Part shown: piece after piece, positions 61,090 to 64,000 of the stretch | Position numbering within the stretch: position 1 is the first letter of the stretch | Layout: every line of letters begins with the position of its first letter | DNA from: Lewinella sp. W8 | Lineage (GTDB): Bacteria; Bacteroidota; Bacteroidia; Chitinophagales; Saprospiraceae | DNA length: 64,000 nucleotides | NCBI RefSeq assembly: GCF_004375085.3 | Contig: NZ_SNAQ03000004.1 | Coordinates: 62,001-126,000, forward strand | Direction of reading: 5' to 3' | Notes under the pieces: generated by a model | What the model was told of the DNA's origin: nothing | What the model saw: only the letters and a program-made list of their open reading frames with translations | Databases searched by the model: none | Translations under genes and position numbers: made by a program

Positions 61090-63072
61090 TCATAAGTTGA
61101 CCTGCCCCTCCCGACGGCCGTTCCGGTAGAGCACCGCAAAGGCGGAGGGGAATCCGCCGGCCCGAATCTTCCGCAGGGCGCTTTTGGCCGCTGATTCCGA
61201 GGGATAGTCCCCCACGGTAATGCGTTTGAGCGTACTGTTCGGAATGGCTTCGGCCCGAATGGCTCCGATCTTCCGAATGGGATCATACTTTGCGTCTTCC
61301 TCCCGAAAATTCCGTTGGGCGCTTACCTGAATCCGGTAGCTGAGGGGCAATACAGTTGGCGCGGGCGCAGGTGCCGGGGACGTGGGTTCAGGCGATGTGG
61401 TTGGGGATGTATTCGGAACGGAGGGCCGCACGGGCTGCTCGGGAACCGGGGGCGCAGGAATCTGGGAGGACCGCCGCAAGAAAACGGGCTGTCCGTACAG
61501 CGAGGAGCCCGTGGTGCTGGTCTCCACCGCGTATTCCACCCCCTGATAGCCCTCCCGGCGGATTTCCACCCGGTACCTGCGCCCGGGGCGCAGATCATAC
61601 GTGTACACCCCCGTGGGAAACACCCGCTTTTCCAGCAGCTGGGTCCGCCCGTCGGTTAACTCCAGTAAACTGACCTCCGCGCCCCCCAGTTCCATTCCGG
61701 TAGTGTTATCGTAAATGGTGGCCTTGAGCCGTGCGCGACCGGCCCGGAAGTTGAGGGAAAAAATATCGTTCTCCCGGGTGGATTCCTTACCCCCCGCGTA
61801 GGTCCGATTACTGTTCAGGTAACCAACGCCCGTGGTCTCGTCGATGGTGAGCCCCGCGTCATCCGCCGATGAATTGATGGGCTGCCCCGGGTTCTCCGGC
61901 TGGCTCCAGCGGGTGCCACTGCCGCGGGTAATAAAAACGTCCAGTCCGCCAAAACCCGGATGACCGTCACTCGAGAAATAGAGGGTTTGCTCCTCCACCG
62001 CATAGAAGGGACTGACTTCGTTACTGACCGTATTGACGACGGGCCCCAGATTCGTAGGTGGCGAAAAACCACCGACGTTGGTGTTCAATTGCCGGGAAGT
62101 CAGGTAAAGGTCCATACCTCCCCGCCCGCCTTCGCGGTCGCTGCTGAAGAACAAAAGCTCCCGACCATCCTCGAAGGTCACGTGGGGGAAGGCATTGTTT
62201 GCTCCGGCTAAATTGATGGGACTGGGCAGCGCTTCCGGTTGGGTCCAGTTACCGTTGGTGGTACGTTCCCCCCGGAAAATTTCGCAGCGGTTCGTAGCGT
62301 CTTCGCCCGTGAGGCCACTGCAGATGGTGAAGTAAAACACCCGCCCGTCGGGGCTGATGCTTCCCGTCCCGAATTCCCCTTCCGCAATCACCGGGAAACC
62401 CGGTGGCACGGTGGCCTTCGTCCACTGCCGGGCCTCGTACCGGCTCTGGTACAGGCGGCTCTGCCCACCAGCCGTACTGGTGAAGAACAGTTGATCGCCC
62501 GCCACGGCCACCGGACCGATCTCATCGGCTCCGGTATTGATCCCCCGGCCCGGCCGGTCAATGTCCACCGTCGCTGGCCGACCGATGCTTTCCTGCGCCA
62601 GTCGGATGCCCGCCAGTTCGTTTCGCACGATTTCGGAGACGATTGGCCGATCGGCTCCGTTGTAGGTTTCCAGGAAGAGGGCCAACTCCCGTTGGGCCGC
62701 TTCGTAGCGGCCGTCCTGCTTCAGCGCCCGCCCAAACTGCAGGCCCAGCAGCGGATAGTCATCGGCGTCCTTTTCCATGAACTGGAACGCTTCTGCCGCC
62801 TTCCGGTAATCCTTGACCTGGGTGAACAGTTCCGCCGCCCGGTAAAGGATGGCCTGGTTACGGGGCTTAAGGGAATAGGCGGAGCGGTAATATTCCGCAG
62901 CCACCCCAAAACGCCCGGCCTGCTCTTCCGCCTCCGCCTGCTGGATGAGCTGTTTGTAGGAAAGGGATTCCGCTTCGGGACCGGCAACGGACCGGGGGCC
63001 ACCACAGGCGGTAAGAAAGAAAACCGCCGATAACACCAGAATGCTTAAGGCTCGATTACGTAGGGTCAACAT
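61090..63072 (-). CDS. Lipoprotein with TPR, PD40 beta-propeller, carboxypeptidase-regulatory-like and SPOR domains
   Basis: 660 residues. The signal peptide ends at lipobox LTAC (C23). Next come TPR-like helices (about 35-160), WD40-like PD40 repeats (about 190-400: ELLFFSSDREGGRGGMDLY, QTLYFSSDGHPGFGGLDVF), a carboxypeptidase-regulatory-like beta domain (about 430-520, RLKATIYDNTTGMELGGAEVSLL), a proline-rich linker (TSPTTSPEPTSPAPAPAP) and a C-terminal SPOR domain (SYRIQVSAQRNF, ITVGDYPSESAAKSALRKI), which binds glycan strands lacking stem peptides. The layout is close to the PorE/OmpA-like proteins of T9SS and gliding systems, with SPOR in the place of OmpA, so an outer-membrane to peptidoglycan link is likely. 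Confidence 0.88.
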   Translation of the reverse strand: MLTLRNRALSILVLSAVFFLTACGGPRSVAGPEAESLSYKQLIQQAEAEEQAGRFGVAAEYYRSAYSLKPRNQAILYRAAELFTQVKDYRKAAEAFQFMEKDADDYPLLGLQFGRALKQDGRYEAAQRELALFLETYNGADRPIVSEIVRNELAGIRLAQESIGRPATVDIDRPGRGINTGADEIGPVAVAGDQLFFTSTAGGQSRLYQSRYEARQWTKATVPPGFPVIAEGEFGTGSISPDGRVFYFTICSGLTGEDATNRCEIFRGERTTNGNWTQPEALPSPINLAGANNAFPHVTFEDGRELLFFSSDREGGRGGMDLYLTSRQLNTNVGGFSPPTNLGPVVNTVSNEVSPFYAVEEQTLYFSSDGHPGFGGLDVFITRGSGTRWSQPENPGQPINSSADDAGLTIDETTGVGYLNSNRTYAGGKESTRENDIFSLNFRAGRARLKATIYDNTTGMELGGAEVSLLELTDGRTQLLEKRVFPTGVYTYDLRPGRRYRVEIRREGYQGVEYAVETSTTGSSLYGQPVFLRRSSQIPAPPVPEQPVRPSVPNTSPTTSPEPTSPAPAPAPTVLPLSYRIQVSAQRNFREEDAKYDPIRKIGAIRAEAIPNSTLKRITVGDYPSESAAKSALRKIRAGGFPSAFAVLYRNGRREGQVNL

Positions 63073-63198
63073 GCCGTGGGGTAAGTAGATACTGACGGAA
63101 AGTTACGTTCCCTCGGGGATTTCGGTATTACCGTGGGTCCCGCTCATGGTTTAACCCTGAACTTTATGGCCTGATCAGTATCCCCTTAACCAGCCGTT

Positions 63199-63996
63199 TC
63201 ATTGCCCATCTTTGGTAAAGACACCGGCCACCGTTTGCCAGACTACGGCATTGCCGCGCTCGTCCATGGGCTCCCTCACTTCCAGAGGGTCGACCCAATC
63301 TTCCAGCGTCCATCCCTGCTGGAGCAAGTGCTCCAGTAGTTTTACCGGCGGGTTCCAGTTGCGCCAGCCGTCGGGGGATAAAAAATTGAGCGGGGTAACC
63401 ATGATGAGTTTTCCGCCGGGGCGGAGCACCCGCCGCCACTCCGCCAGCCCGCGGGCGGGATTGGGCAGGCGGTCCAGCAGGAAGGTATTGATGACTACGT
63501 CGAGTGTTTCGTCGGCGAAGGGAAGATCCTGGCCCGAGGCCAGGGCAAAATGCAGATTAGTTACCTGCGGACCGCTCAACGAGGGGTTTTCCCAGCCATA
63601 CCGCGCCAAATGCGGCGTGAGCGTCACGCCCTTTTTCCAGTAGTCGTGGGCGTGCCGGAGCATCTGGTAGCTGAAGTCAAGTCCGTATACGTCCCACCCC
63701 GGTTTGCGTTGGGCGATTTCCGCCGCAATCCGCCCGAGGCTGCAGCCCACGTCCGTCAGGGCCGCCCGGTCCTGGTCCGGCAGCTGTCGCAGTACGTAAT
63801 CCAGTACCGGTTGAAAGGGGTAGTCTCCCCGAAGCTCGTCGGTCAGGTGAAGGGCCATCTGCCGACTCACCAGTTCATCGTAGCGTTCGTAAACGTCCGC
63901 CCGGTATTCGGCGGCGGTCTTGTTGTAGTACAGGGGTATGTCCCGGCGCCAGGAGATTGGTGCGGGAAGCAATTGACCCGAAGGAAGATCAGACAC
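63199..63996 (-). CDS. Class I SAM-dependent methyltransferase
   Basis: 265 residues as far as the window shows, with a GTG at 63996 as the first possible start; the real start may lie beyond the right edge. The Rossmann motif I is TDVGCSLGRIAAEIA, motif II YGLDFSYQMLRHA, motif post-I DLPFADETLDVVINTFLLDRL and the helix before EWRRVLRPGGKLIMVTP, as in UbiE/Methyltransf_11 proteins. The substrate is unknown. The N-terminal part (DIPLYYNKTAAEYRADVYERYDEL) is an accessory helix region. It is separated from the lipoprotein gene by 126 bp. Confidence 0.85.
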   Translation of the reverse strand: MSDLPSGQLLPAPISWRRDIPLYYNKTAAEYRADVYERYDELVSRQMALHLTDELRGDYPFQPVLDYVLRQLPDQDRAALTDVGCSLGRIAAEIAQRKPGWDVYGLDFSYQMLRHAHDYWKKGVTLTPHLARYGWENPSLSGPQVTNLHFALASGQDLPFADETLDVVINTFLLDRLPNPARGLAEWRRVLRPGGKLIMVTPLNFLSPDGWRNWNPPVKLLEHLLQQGWTLEDWVDPLEVREPMDERGNAVVWQTVAGVFTKDGQ

Positions 63997-64000
63997 GTTG

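Overview
The window looks like chromosomal DNA of a GC-rich marine Bacteroidota, most like the Saprospiria (Lewinella-type). The evidence is a gliding-motility/CHU_C type C-terminal sorting domain (49.6-49.9 kb), two type A T9SS sorting tails (giant gene at 40.6-46.7 kb and gene at 51.3-52.1 kb), a six-gene Na+-NQR operon, Bacteroidota-style promoters (TTG, about 20 nt, TAnnTTTG) before recA and nqrA, and weak or absent Shine-Dalgarno sequences. The placement is inferred from gene content; no rRNA or tRNA is visible.

Layout. 0-12.7 kb: low-Mr phosphatase, sigma-54, acetyltransferase plus glycosyltransferase, a head-GIN lipoprotein, SMUG2-type glycosylase with Der GTPase, a SUKH protein, an M16 peptidase and a Tat-exported deacetylase. 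12.9-19.8 kb: nqrABCDEF on the minus strand, with a 329-bp repeat-filled gap between nqrB and nqrC and an nqrA that carries a 94-residue membrane-anchor extension. 20-24.3 kb: GT39-like transferase with an HD protein, then a DegP-like protease with LptB. 24.35-26.35 kb: 2 kb almost without genes, built of repeats. 26.3-37.7 kb: YfcC carrier with a GCS2-CBS fusion, YqeY, HisF-HisIE, recA, an oxidoreductase, an AraC regulator and MnmG. 38.2-52.1 kb: a TPR-HTH regulator, a 2030-residue secreted protein of 17 repeats, a divergent choice-of-anchor protein with a type B sorting domain, a prohibitin-like protein and an AT-rich secreted protein. 52.2-64 kb: a 1355-residue soluble-adenylyl-cyclase-like protein, an orphan anti-sigma factor, FabH, and a minus-strand run of a PD40/SPOR lipoprotein, thioredoxin and a sodium:solute symporter, then a methyltransferase at the edge.

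The most striking unexplained content is non-coding. Intergenic spaces hold several dispersed repeat families: degenerate 8-bp tandem arrays (three loci, two starting exactly at a stop codon), a GATCCCGACGAG/CTCGGGACC hairpin element (at least five loci), a composite two-hairpin element with a compensated base-pair change (3.9 and 24.8 kb, partial at 25.6 kb), duplicated 107-bp and 140-bp blocks, and a 487-bp inverted-repeat element that contains paired hairpins with compensated stem changes. One repeat copy lies inside a coding sequence. These look like small mobile or structured elements without any transposase in the window.

Coding highlights are the membrane-anchored NqrA, the sAC-like cyclase-ATPase-TPR protein and the giant three-cysteine repeat adhesin-like protein.
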